A stretch of DNA of 64,000 nt from Clostridia bacterium (GTDB lineage Bacteria; Bacillota; Peptococcia; DRI-13; UBA5745), in assembly GCA_018434325.1 (NCBI GenBank), contig JAHDPO010000022.1, forward strand, positions 17,484 through 81,483, read 5' to 3'. The notes beneath the pieces were generated by a model. That model was not told where the DNA came from. It did no database searches and saw only the letters and a program-made list of their open reading frames with translations. How positions within the stretch are numbered: the stretch's first letter is position 1; each line of letters begins with the position of its first letter. Shown here in pieces: positions 53,833 through 61,864 of this stretch. A program made the translations under genes and the position numbers.

Positions 53833-54608
53833 TTTTCAGCCCTCCTGCGGCTGCGCTCTTCAAAGAAACGTTTTTGGTATTCGTTGGGTTCTCCCGCCTG
53901 GTAGCCTTCGATATGGGCCTGAATAGCAAAATCCATGCAAGCCTTAAAATTATTTTCCGTCAGGGCTCTGAACCATTTTTTGTTGTTTTTCAGGGAGACG
54001 GGAGGCTTGGCGGCCAGCTCCTGGGCCAGAGCCATCGTTTCTTTTTCCAAATCGGCAAAGGGTACAACTTTGCAGACGAGGCCGTAATCGAGAGCTTCCT
54101 GGGGGCTGACGAAATTGCCTCGCAGAATCAGCTCGGTGGTTTTGGCCCGGCCGAAAATATCCCACATTAGGGTCGTGCCGATGATACAGGCAAAGCCCAC
54201 GTCGATTTCCGTCATGGCAAATTTGGCGTTTTCCGAGCAGATGCGGATATCGGCCAATAAAGGCAGCTGGAAGCCGGAACCGGCGGAAACGCCGTTGACC
54301 GAGGCGATATAGGGCTTTTCAAAATCCCGGATAGCGGCATATAAATCATCAAAGCTTCTTACCCATTTTTCGGCGTCTTCAGGTGAATGAAGAACCATGC
54401 TTTCCTTGAGGTCCTGGCCGGAGCAAAAGGCTTTTTCACCGGCGCCGGTGAGCACGAGGCAGCTTAAATTGGGATTCTTTTGCGTATTGCGGAAAACGTC
54501 GATAATCTCTGCTTTCAATACCTTGTTTAACGCATTGAAGCTTTCGGGGCGGTTGAGTGTTGCTTTAGCCACCTTGCCGATCTCTTCATACAACAAATAC
54601 TGATACAT
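53829..54608 (-). CDS. enoyl-CoA hydratase/isomerase (crotonase family)
   Basis: 259 residues. The crotonase fold shows the oxyanion-hole regions FCSGQDLKE and ASVNGVSAGSGFQLPLLADI. The position of the usual catalytic Glu near ADIRICSENAKF/ATE is Thr-Glu (AMTEIDVGFACI). It hydrates or isomerises enoyl-CoA. It is the first gene of a three-gene operon with the SucCD-like pair, so the operon probably ends a CoA-ester breakdown route by recovering ATP. GAGGAGG precedes the ATG, and a -24/-12 promoter lies 37 bases upstream. Confidence 0.93.
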   Translation of the reverse strand: MYQYLLYEEIGKVAKATLNRPESFNALNKVLKAEIIDVFRNTQKNPNLSCLVLTGAGEKAFCSGQDLKESMVLHSPEDAEKWVRSFDDLYAAIRDFEKPYIASVNGVSAGSGFQLPLLADIRICSENAKFAMTEIDVGFACIIGTTLMWDIFGRAKTTELILRGNFVSPQEALDYGLVCKVVPFADLEKETMALAQELAAKPPVSLKNNKKWFRALTENNFKACMDFAIQAHIEGYQAGEPNEYQKRFFEERSRRRAEK

Positions 54609-54644
54609 GATAAAACCTCCTCGTCTTTATTTGCTCCTATGTGT

Positions 54645-54660
54645 AGCAATTTTCTTGCCA
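54645..54660 (-). promoter_or_regulatory. sigma-54 promoter of the enoyl-CoA hydratase-SucCD operon
   Basis: On the minus strand TGGCAAGAAAATTGCT, with GG-N10-GC spacing and close to the TGGCACG-N4-TTGCW consensus. It lies 37 bases before the ATG. The PAS-sigma-54 protein at 57750-59123 is the nearest activator gene. Confidence 0.8.
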
Positions 54661-54764
54661 AAAACTTTGCAGCAAAAAAGGCCCTATAATGCGCCTCTTC
54701 AGTGTTGAGACAAAAAACTTCTGAGCAGATTTGACTTAAAAGTAAGCCTGGCGGGGATTTTGAG

Positions 54765-54800
54765 TAAACCATATTTGAAAAATAATAAACCATATTTGAA
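54765..54800 (+). promoter_or_regulatory. two 15-base direct repeats upstream of the LuxR-type gene
   Basis: TAAACCATATTTGAA occurs at 54765-54779 and again at 54786-54800, a 21-base period (two helical turns). It ends just upstream of where a -35 would lie for the TATAAT at 54826-54831. It is a plausible activator site, possibly for the MalT-like protein itself. Confidence 0.6.
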
Positions 54801-54825
54801 GATAGGAAGCTTTTCATTTAGAAAG

Positions 54826-54831
54826 TATAAT
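54826..54831 (+). promoter_or_regulatory. -10 element of the LuxR-type gene (no good -35)
   Basis: TATAAT without a matching -35 at normal spacing, suggesting activator-dependent transcription. Confidence 0.5.
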
Positions 54832-54871
54832 ATGAATGGATGAAATTCTGTATGGAAAGAAGGCCGCTCCC

Positions 54872-57346
54872 ATGAAAAAGAATAAAATCCTCAAAAGAGA
54901 CCGTGTCAACCGTGCGCTCATGAGCATATTTGAATACCCTCTGACCATCGTGGAAGCACCCATGGGCTACGGCAAGACTACAGCGGTGCGGGAATTTCTC
55001 GCAGCGAAAGGCGTGCCGGTTTTGTGGACCTCTTTTTATTCAGACAGCGATACGGCGGAAGCATTTTGGGACAGAGTGGCGGCGGCGGTCGGCGGCTTAG
55101 GTGAAATGGCAGGCAAGAGGCTGAAGAGTCTTGGCATTCCCTCGGATACACCTCATCTTAAGGCGCTGATTTCCCTTTTGGATGAGGTGGATTATATGCC
55201 GGATACTACCCTTGTCATCGACGATGCCCATCATGCAAGAGGTATCCTGTCTTCCGAGCTTTTCGGGCGGTTAATAGCGGAGATGCCCGATGATTTTCAC
55301 GTTACCATCCTCACCCGGGACCCTTCTTTCCTTGATCTGGCGGAGCTTAACGCCAAAGGGCTGTGCAATATCGTGTCCCAGCAGACCTTGCGCTTCACCG
55401 ACGAGGAACTCCGCGCCTACTGCGCGCTGATGGATTTCCGCCAGGGCGAGGAGGCGCTGAAGAAAGTCAACAAATATACGGGCGGCTGGATATCTCTGGC
55501 TTATTTGATCCTGCTGGGGCTGGAAAAAGGGATCCCGATGGGTCAAAGCAGCGCCATCAATGAACTGGTAGAAAAGATCCTCTACAATGCTTACGACGAG
55601 ACGATCCGGAAGTTTCTTCTGCGCCTTTCCGTTATGGATGTTTTTACGGAGGCCCAGGCCCGGTATGTGACAGAGGAAAACCGCGCCGGTGAAATCCTGA
55701 AAAAGCTGAGTCAGGAAAATGCCTTCGTTTTCTACGACGAAGCGGGGGGCGTTTACCGAATCCATCATGTGTTGCTGGATTTCTTGCGGGCCAGGCAGAT
55801 GGATCATCAGGAAGTTTCTTTACTTTACCGGCGGGTAGGTGAATGGTTCCTTGGCAAAAAAGCTTTCAAGCCGGCTTATGCTTATTTCTGCCGGGCCGGA
55901 GAAAGAGAAAGGGTTCTCTCCCTTTTGAACGAAGAGGATATCATTACCAAGGATTCCTCGGAATTTGAGGGCGCCCACGAGATGTTTGCCGCCGTACCTC
56001 GCGAAGTGCTTTTTCGGTATCCCTTTGCCTATCTGCAATACATCACTTCGCTGCTGCTTCTCAGCGGGGACCCCGCTGCGGCGCGAGACGCCGTAGCCCG
56101 CCTTGACGAGCTGGAGGAGCATTATGAAGGGATTGCAGAGCTTCATCTAAAACGTCGCAACCGCGTCCTCGCAGAGATCAGCGTCGTGCGCATTTTTACC
56201 GTGTTCAATGACGCAGGGCAAATGCTGGATTACACCAACAAGGCCCTTGAGCTTTTGAACGGCGGTGTTTCTTGTCTGGTCAAACGGGATGCCGAATTCA
56301 CCTTCGGCTCACCCCATTTCTTGTATACATACTATAAGGAACGGGGAAGTTTAAAGGAAACGGCGGCGTTTGTGGCCGCCGAATTCCCTTTGTTTTCGAG
56401 GGCGGCAAGCGGCTGCGGCACGGGCTGCGACTATGTGGCGCTGGCCGAATACGCGCTGGAAACAGGAGACTGGCAGGCGGCGGAGCTAAACGCCTTTAAA
56501 GCCATATACAAGGCGCAGACAATGGAGCAGACGGGTATCATTCTCTGCGCCGGGCTAACGCTTATACGGCTTTACATCTATCAGGGCAAAATAAGCGAGG
56601 CGCTGGAACATTTAGGGCAGTTGCGGGCCGATGTGTCTAAGGAAGATAACGCCGTTTACAACACCACGCTGGATTTGATCGAAGGCTATGCCTACGGCTG
56701 CCTGGCCTGGCAGAACAGCATTCCAGTCTGGCTGCGGACCGGCGATATATCCCTGGCGAATTTCATGTATCAGGGTGTTGCGTTTAACTTTATCGTTTAT
56801 GGCAAGGCCGTGCTGCTGGCAAAGGATTATATACGCCTGGAGATGCTGACGGAAACCTTTCCGCAATACTTTGGTATTTTTCATAATCAGCTCGGCTTTC
56901 TGCACAATTGCATCCTTGCCGCGGCAGCGAAATACCGGCTGTACGGAACGGAGAGAGGCTGCGGGCAGCTGGCGGAAGCAATCAGCATGGGGCGGGCAGA
57001 TCGCCTGATTTTGCCCTTTGCGGAGCATGGGCCTGAGATAATCGACATGCTGCGGTATATCGTGCAAAATAATTCCCGTGATCATTATGTGGGAGAATTG
57101 CTTCAAGCCTGTGAACACTACGTGGAAAACCTCAAACGCTCCCCGGAAAATACCGTAACGCTTACGGAGCGGGAGCTGGAGGTGCTGAGGCTGGCCGCCG
57201 AGGGGCTGATGCGGGAAGAAATTGCCGGGCGTCTGTATGTGTCCGGCGCCACCATTAAGACCCATCTGGCCAATATCTATCGGAAGCTGGAGGTCAGCGG
57301 CAAGGAAGCGGCCGTAAAAAAGGCCGAGAAACTGAAAATTCTTTGA
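54872..57346 (+). CDS. MalT-like LuxR-family transcriptional regulator (large ATP-binding)
   Basis: About 824 residues. The P-loop is APMGYGKTTA and Walker B is TLVIDDAHH, as in MalT/STAND ATPases. A long tetratricopeptide-like helical region is followed by a LuxR HTH at the C-terminus (LTERELEVLRLAAEGLMREE ... VSGATIKTHLANIYRKL). Such proteins are inducer-activated and oligomerise on direct repeats. I prefer the ATG at 54872 (AAAGAAGG upstream) because the -10 at 54826 would start transcription near 54838. The ATG at 54836 would add 12 residues. It is divergent from the enoyl-CoA hydratase operon and may regulate that operon or itself. Confidence 0.93.
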   Translation: MKKNKILKRDRVNRALMSIFEYPLTIVEAPMGYGKTTAVREFLAAKGVPVLWTSFYSDSDTAEAFWDRVAAAVGGLGEMAGKRLKSLGIPSDTPHLKALISLLDEVDYMPDTTLVIDDAHHARGILSSELFGRLIAEMPDDFHVTILTRDPSFLDLAELNAKGLCNIVSQQTLRFTDEELRAYCALMDFRQGEEALKKVNKYTGGWISLAYLILLGLEKGIPMGQSSAINELVEKILYNAYDETIRKFLLRLSVMDVFTEAQARYVTEENRAGEILKKLSQENAFVFYDEAGGVYRIHHVLLDFLRARQMDHQEVSLLYRRVGEWFLGKKAFKPAYAYFCRAGERERVLSLLNEEDIITKDSSEFEGAHEMFAAVPREVLFRYPFAYLQYITSLLLLSGDPAAARDAVARLDELEEHYEGIAELHLKRRNRVLAEISVVRIFTVFNDAGQMLDYTNKALELLNGGVSCLVKRDAEFTFGSPHFLYTYYKERGSLKETAAFVAAEFPLFSRAASGCGTGCDYVALAEYALETGDWQAAELNAFKAIYKAQTMEQTGIILCAGLTLIRLYIYQGKISEALEHLGQLRADVSKEDNAVYNTTLDLIEGYAYGCLAWQNSIPVWLRTGDISLANFMYQGVAFNFIVYGKAVLLAKDYIRLEMLTETFPQYFGIFHNQLGFLHNCILAAAAKYRLYGTERGCGQLAEAISMGRADRLILPFAEHGPEIIDMLRYIVQNNSRDHYVGELLQACEHYVENLKRSPENTVTLTERELEVLRLAAEGLMREEIAGRLYVSGATIKTHLANIYRKLEVSGKEAAVKKAEKLKIL

Positions 57347-57391
57347 TTTTCGACGCAATATCCGCCATATGGCCGATACCAATCAAAGAAA

Positions 57392-57428
57392 AAACCCCCT
57401 ATACTTTTTCGTACAGGGGATTTTTTTA
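57392..57428 (+). terminator. terminator after the LuxR-type gene
   Basis: ACCCCCTATAC pairs with GTACAGGGG, with T-runs (TTTTTTT) after. Confidence 0.88.
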
Positions 57429-57462
57429 TTTCCACCTCTCCAATGAAAGGGGGCAGAGTTTA

Positions 57463-57720
57463 ATGAGCAAAATGCTCAAGGTAACGCCGGGGGATGATTA
57501 TACCCTGCTCGTGGAATTTGAGCACGGCAACAGAATCGTCTTTAATATGAAGGAATTGGTCGAAACCATGCCCTACAGCAGCTTGAAGGATCTAAGGCGC
57601 TTTAAGGACATTACATTGGAGGAAAAAGCCATCCGCTGGCCCGACCCTATGCCGGGGGAAGCGGCGCTATACCCTATTCGGCTGACGGTGGACAATATTT
57701 TATTTACCATAAGGGAATAA
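57463..57720 (+). CDS. DUF2442 domain protein
   Basis: 85 residues of the DUF2442 family (VTPGDDYTLLVEFEHGNR, FNMKELVETMPYSSLKDL, IRWPDPM). Many such small proteins occur in toxin-antitoxin-like or mobile contexts, but their function is unknown. Here no partner is evident. The start is the ATG at 57463 after GGGGG. The longer frame is in the terminator region and rejected. Confidence 0.82.
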   Translation: MSKMLKVTPGDDYTLLVEFEHGNRIVFNMKELVETMPYSSLKDLRRFKDITLEEKAIRWPDPMPGEAALYPIRLTVDNILFTIRE

Positions 57721-57749
57721 AAGGCCCAAAGGTATGTGTATGGGCAGAG

Positions 57750-59123
57750 TCAGGCGGAAGGGGAGGAGAGGTGCTTTTTTATTTTGCGCATGGCTGTGGA
57801 CTGGCTGATCTTCAGCAGCTCGGCGATTTTATAAGAGCTGTAATGCTTATGATACAGCCGGGTAAAAAGTTGCTTTTCCACGTCATCCATCAGCTCCGCT
57901 AAAGAACTGTGCTGACTCAGGCCTTCATCCATCCAAAGCTTTGTCACTTCGCCTTGAAGATGCTCGGGCAGGTCCTGGCGGTCAATGATATCGTTTTCAC
58001 TGAGTATGATCATTTGTTCCACAAGATTTTTTAGTTCCCTGACATTACCGGGCCAGTCGTAGCTTTCTAAAATCCGTAAGGCCTGATTGCTCAGGCTTTT
58101 CTCGATGGCGTATTTTTCGTTGAACAAATCAAGATAATGCTTAATCAGCCGAGGGATGTCTTCCTTGCGCTCCCGCAGAGGCGGAATTTTCAGGTTGATG
58201 ACGTTGAGGCGGTAATAGAGATCTTCCCGGAATTCACCTTTGCGCACCAAAGCTTCCAGGTTTTTGTTGGTGGCGCTGATGATCCGGAGATTGACGCGGA
58301 TCAGCTCCTTGCCGCCCACCCGCATAAAAGTGCCTTCATTAATAATCTGCAAAAGTTTGGCCTGCTGCTGCAAAGGCAGCTCCGCCACTTCGTCAAACAG
58401 TAATGTACCGTTGTTGGCCAGCTCCAGCTTGCCGATATCGCCGTCTTTTTTGGCGCCGGTGAAAGCGCCTTTGGCGTAGCCAAAAAGCTCCGATTCCAGG
58501 AGATTGATAGGAATGGCGCCGCAATTGATTTGGATGAAGGGAGCGGCGGCTCTGCTGCTCAGCTGGTGGATCAGCTTAGCAATTTCATTTTTTCCTACGC
58601 CGGATTCACCGGTTAGAAGAAGGGTGGTATCGTATTCGGCCACTTTAGCGGCCATGGTGACGATTTTGCGCATGGCCGGACTCTGATAAATCAAGTCGTT
58701 TAGCCTTTTGCGCTGCTCCAGCTGCCGCTTATAAAATTCGGTCAGCTCTTTTTCTTTGACAAATTGTTCTTGTAAAGCTAAAAACTCCGTTACATCCCGG
58801 GAGTTGCTGATAACCTTGGAGATATTGCCGGCGGCGTCAAAAACCGGATTGGCGGTGACGATGATTTTTTGGCCGGTTCTGGTGGACTGAAAAAGAGTTA
58901 CCTTCTCCTTTTTGCGCAGGGAATCCATGATAGCGGAGGAGGAGATGATGTTTTCTTTCTCCAGCAGATCTACGTTTTTGCCCAGTATATAGTTTTCATC
59001 CTCAATACCAAGAAACTTCTTGCAGGCTTGGTTTAGGATCAGTACCTTGCCCTGACCATCGGTGACAAAGATTCCATCGGAGCTGTTGTCGATGATCATT
59101 TTTAATTCCTGGGAGCTGACCAT
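57750..59123 (-). CDS. PAS-domain sigma-54-dependent transcriptional activator
   Basis: 457 residues. The N-terminal PAS domain (IIDNSSDGIFVTDGQGKVLIL) is followed by the AAA+ domain with GESGVGKN, GAFTGA and GTLLFDEVAELP, and a C-terminal TyrR-like HTH (KIAELLKISQSTAMRKIKKHL). The start is the ATG at 59123 after AGAGGTG. It is monocistronic. The only -24/-12 promoter nearby without an adjacent activator gene is the one before the enoyl-CoA hydratase operon, so it is the proposed target. It is a close paralog in layout of the partial activator at the left end. Confidence 0.94.
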   Translation of the reverse strand: MVSSQELKMIIDNSSDGIFVTDGQGKVLILNQACKKFLGIEDENYILGKNVDLLEKENIISSSAIMDSLRKKEKVTLFQSTRTGQKIIVTANPVFDAAGNISKVISNSRDVTEFLALQEQFVKEKELTEFYKRQLEQRKRLNDLIYQSPAMRKIVTMAAKVAEYDTTLLLTGESGVGKNEIAKLIHQLSSRAAAPFIQINCGAIPINLLESELFGYAKGAFTGAKKDGDIGKLELANNGTLLFDEVAELPLQQQAKLLQIINEGTFMRVGGKELIRVNLRIISATNKNLEALVRKGEFREDLYYRLNVINLKIPPLRERKEDIPRLIKHYLDLFNEKYAIEKSLSNQALRILESYDWPGNVRELKNLVEQMIILSENDIIDRQDLPEHLQGEVTKLWMDEGLSQHSSLAELMDDVEKQLFTRLYHKHYSSYKIAELLKISQSTAMRKIKKHLSSPSA

Positions 59124-59253
59124 ACTATCACCTCTTATAATTATTCTATCATAAAAGGCGAATACCGCAAGAGAGTGGTGCGGCAAGGTTAGCAATACTG
59201 CATCAAAAAGCTGGGGCTGGCTCGTCCGCATAATGCCGGATAATCAGAACAGC

Positions 59254-59295
59254 AAAAAACCGCTTAACTTTGCCTAAATGGCTTAGTTAAACGGT
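59254..59295 (-). terminator. terminator of the tRNA operon
   Basis: On the minus strand ACCGTTTAACT pairs with AGTTAAGCGGT, followed by TTTTTT. Confidence 0.85.
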
Positions 59296-59304
59296 TTTTT
59301 GTAG

Positions 59305-59388
59305 TGCGGTCGAGAGGACTTGAACCTCCATGCCCTTGCGAGCACTAGAACCTGAATCTAGCGCGTCTGCCAATTCCGCCACGACCGC
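59305..59388 (-). tRNA. tRNA-Leu (CAG)
   Basis: Class II cloverleaf with long variable arm. Anticodon loop TTCAGGT, anticodon CAG. Acceptor GCGGTCG/CGACCGC, discriminator A. Last gene of the tRNA operon. CCA not encoded. Confidence 0.95.
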
Positions 59389-59417
59389 AGATGGCAATTA
59401 AAGATGTTTTATAAAAA

Positions 59418-59493
59418 TGGCTGGGGTGCTAGGACTCGAACCTAGGAATGACGGAGTCAGAGTCCGTTGCCTTACCAACTTGGCTACACCCCA
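59418..59493 (-). tRNA. tRNA-Gln (CTG)
   Basis: Acceptor TGGGGTG/CACCCCA, anticodon loop CTCTGAC with anticodon CTG, encoded CCA. Confidence 0.95.
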
Positions 59494-59510
59494 ACTAAAT
59501 TTAACGAAAG

Positions 59511-59596
59511 TGGTGGAGGGAGAAGGATTCGAACCTTCGAAGGCAGTGCCAGCAGATTTACAGTCTGCCCCCTTTGGCCAACTCGGGAATCCCTCC
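59511..59596 (-). tRNA. tRNA-Tyr (GTA)
   Basis: Class II tRNA, acceptor GGAGGGA/TCCCTCC, anticodon loop CTGTAAA with anticodon GTA, long variable arm, encoded CCA. Confidence 0.95.
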
Positions 59597-59609
59597 ACAA
59601 TGTGTAATT

Positions 59610-59685
59610 TGGAGCCGACGATGGGACTCGAACCCGCAACCTGCTGATTACAAATCAGCTGCTCTGCCAATTGAGCTACGTCGGC
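59610..59685 (-). tRNA. tRNA-Thr (TGT)
   Basis: Acceptor GCCGACG/CGTCGGC, anticodon loop TTTGTAA with anticodon TGT, encoded CCA. Confidence 0.95.
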
Positions 59686-59692
59686 AAGATAA

Positions 59693-59769
59693 TGGCGGAG
59701 CCGACGAGAGTCGAACTCGCGATCTCCTGCGTGACAGGCAGGCATGTTAGGCCACTACACCACGGCTCC
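59693..59769 (-). tRNA. tRNA-Asp (GTC)
   Basis: Acceptor GGAGCCG/CGGCTCC, anticodon loop CTGTCAC with anticodon GTC, encoded CCA. Confidence 0.95.
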
Positions 59770-59796
59770 GCAAGATAAAAACTAAAGAAGAAAAAA

Positions 59797-59871
59797 TGGT
59801 GACCCGGACGGGAATCGAACCCGTGTTACAGCCTTGAAAGGGCCGTGTCTTAACCTCTTGACCACCGGGCC
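59797..59871 (-). tRNA. tRNA-Glu (TTC)
   Basis: Acceptor GGCCCGG/CCGGGTC, anticodon loop CTTTCAA with anticodon TTC, encoded CCA. Confidence 0.95.
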
Positions 59872-59893
59872 AGTATTGATATCACCTGAATAC

Positions 59894-59970
59894 TGGTCGG
59901 GGCAGAGGGATTCGAACCCCCGACCCCCTGGTCCCAAACCAGGTGCGCTACCAAGCTGCGCTATGCCCCG
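59894..59970 (-). tRNA. tRNA-Pro (TGG)
   Basis: Acceptor CGGGGCA/TGCCCCG, anticodon loop TTTGGGA with anticodon TGG, encoded CCA. First gene of the tRNA operon. Confidence 0.95.
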
Positions 59971-59988
59971 CTTGACGTGACAAAATGT

Positions 59989-60017
59989 ATTTTAGCAAAC
60001 AAAGGCATATTCGTCAA
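59989..60017 (-). promoter_or_regulatory. sigma-A promoter of the seven-gene tRNA operon
   Basis: On the minus strand TTGACG (60012-60017), 17 bases, TAAAAT (59989-59994), about 20 bases before tRNA-Pro. Confidence 0.85.
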
Positions 60018-60125
60018 TAGCTTTTAATAAAATATTTCGTGAAACGATGATGACCCTTAATTGACCTCCTAGCCTCTGATAATTATGGGTTTATTAGGAA
60101 ATATTGAAGAAGCGAAGGTGATAAC

Positions 60126-61478
60126 ATGACTTACCCCGGCGAAAAGACGATCATTAAGATGGCAGATTCCATAGGCAGGGATCTGACAGAATTCTACTTT
60201 GATCATCCTGGCGCCAAGCCAGAGGAGTGTTTGAAAGACGGGCATTTGACGGAAAGCTTTTTGTCATTGTTCCCCATTTTGCTTTCCCTAGTCGACGGCA
60301 GAAGAGAATATCTGCCCCAAATGGCCGCCCAGCTTTTCTCCCAGCGTCTGCCGGAAATAGAAAATAAAGCGGTATCCATGTTTTGCATTGACGCTGTCCA
60401 GAGCTTTTGCCAAAGCTATCTGAAAGGTGAGCTGACACTGCGGCCGGAGCTGCTGCAGGAACGAAAAGTGGTACTGGCAGAATTAAATAAAGAGGAGAAG
60501 CCAGTGGGCGGCCGGAAGGAGCAGGAAACGGCCCCGCCTTTAGAGCAGAAGTCCATACAAGAGACGGAAGACCAGAAAGAGCAAATAGCCTTTGACTCAT
60601 CAGGCAAAAATGTGATTTCTATATCCAGCATACACTATCATACAAAGAAAGCGTTGCCGGAAAAAAGGCGGCAGGAAACAGATAAAGTGGAAATGAATAA
60701 GGCAGCCGGCAAAGAGACAGTGGCGGAGAAGCCAGCTGTAGAGAAGCCAACGGCAGAGAAGTCAGCTAAAAATGCAGAAGTGGTAAAGGGGCTGCCGGAG
60801 AGGGCCGGCGCAAATTCAGGTGCAGAAGAGCAGGATATCGAGCAGGACATCGAGCAGGCTCAGGCCGTTATTGCGCCGCTGCCGGAATTGCAGTCAGAAT
60901 CGTTGCCGGAAAAAGAAGCCGAGGCTCCGCCCGTTTTGGAGACGGAAACTGCGGCGGCGCCGGTACCGGAAACCCCAGAAGGATTAAAGGCAGAAAAAGA
61001 GGCCGATCCGGAATACCGCTTACTCCGTTTGCTGTCATGGAGCTTTCCCGGTGAGACGGTGTTGCTTAACTGGCCCTTCCGCAGCTATTTGTTTGAGGCG
61101 TATCTGCCCAGATTGCGGCTGGCCGTTAAATTGGGTGAGCCGCCCAGAACTCCTTCACAAACCGGGCTGTGGCTAAAAAAAGAGAATATTACCGTTATTT
61201 GGATAACCAACAGGATGCTCAAAGATCCTGTAGGGCTGCGCAGACAATTGAAGTCGGCTGTGGGCAAGGCTGATCATCAAGGCGTCGGCTATTTCCGGAA
61301 ACTGGTCTTATCTGAGGAGAAGGACGCCGGCAAGGATTATACGGAGGAAGTGGAAAGCAAGCCGATATTTGATTTAGCCGCGGAAATCGAAAAGACCATG
61401 GCAGATTCGGAAAAGGCGGGAGCGCTTACCAAAAAAAAATCAATCGCTGATTTTCGCCGGACCGGCCGGAATTCTTGA
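60126..61478 (+). CDS. hypothetical protein with acidic low-complexity centre
   Basis: 450 residues, family not recognised. The N-terminal 120 residues are helical (LSLFPILLSLVDGRREYLPQ, FCIDAVQSFCQSYLKGE). Residues about 135-295 are Glu/Lys/Pro/Ala-rich with VEKPTAEK-like repeats. Residues 300-390 form an ordered domain: YLFEAYLPRLRLAVKLGE and LWLKKENITVIWITNRMLKD recall the DUF559/Vsr nuclease fold layout, but the usual catalytic acidic residues are changed, so this is only a shape resemblance. GAAGGTGATA precedes the ATG. Monocistronic. No conserved partner gene is next to it. Confidence 0.8.
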   Translation: MTYPGEKTIIKMADSIGRDLTEFYFDHPGAKPEECLKDGHLTESFLSLFPILLSLVDGRREYLPQMAAQLFSQRLPEIENKAVSMFCIDAVQSFCQSYLKGELTLRPELLQERKVVLAELNKEEKPVGGRKEQETAPPLEQKSIQETEDQKEQIAFDSSGKNVISISSIHYHTKKALPEKRRQETDKVEMNKAAGKETVAEKPAVEKPTAEKSAKNAEVVKGLPERAGANSGAEEQDIEQDIEQAQAVIAPLPELQSESLPEKEAEAPPVLETETAAAPVPETPEGLKAEKEADPEYRLLRLLSWSFPGETVLLNWPFRSYLFEAYLPRLRLAVKLGEPPRTPSQTGLWLKKENITVIWITNRMLKDPVGLRRQLKSAVGKADHQGVGYFRKLVLSEEKDAGKDYTEEVESKPIFDLAAEIEKTMADSEKAGALTKKKSIADFRRTGRNS

Positions 61479-61535
61479 AATTGAAAAAATAAACTATGCT
61501 GATGCTTACCGGAATAGAGGATCCTGAAAAATATG

Positions 61536-61678
61536 CAAAATTGCAGGTTTAAAGTGTGCTGCGCCTCAAGAATAGCGAGTGCCTCCTGACTGCGGCACTA
61601 AATACGGAGAAATATAGGAAGATACAGGCAAATACAGATGGTAATGGGATATTTGGACACTTTAAACTTGCAATTTTG
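61536..61678 (-). repeat. MITE-like inverted-repeat element, copy C
   Basis: About 143 bases. Its right arm reads inward as CAAAATTGCAAGTTTAAAG and pairs with the left arm with one mismatch. Read on the minus strand, the interior has GTATTTAGTG, CGCTATTCT and CAGCACAC, matching copies A and B, so it is inserted in the opposite orientation. Confidence 0.8.
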
Positions 61679-61864
61679 TTTAAAAGCTGAAACCTAATCT
61701 CCCGTAAAATTACACCATACAGCCAGAGCTAAGCTGATTTGACCTGTATAGCTTTCCTCGCGATGTATAGTTTTTGCTTATACAGGGCTGGGGAAACTAC
61801 CGGCTTAATATGGTAACTGCTGTTCAATTTTGCGGATATTACACCAGCATGCCGGCTAACTGCT

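Noticed and set aside
59398..59745. Open frames on both strands over the tRNA cluster
   Set aside because: They are translations of tRNA-Gln, -Tyr, -Thr and -Asp genes.
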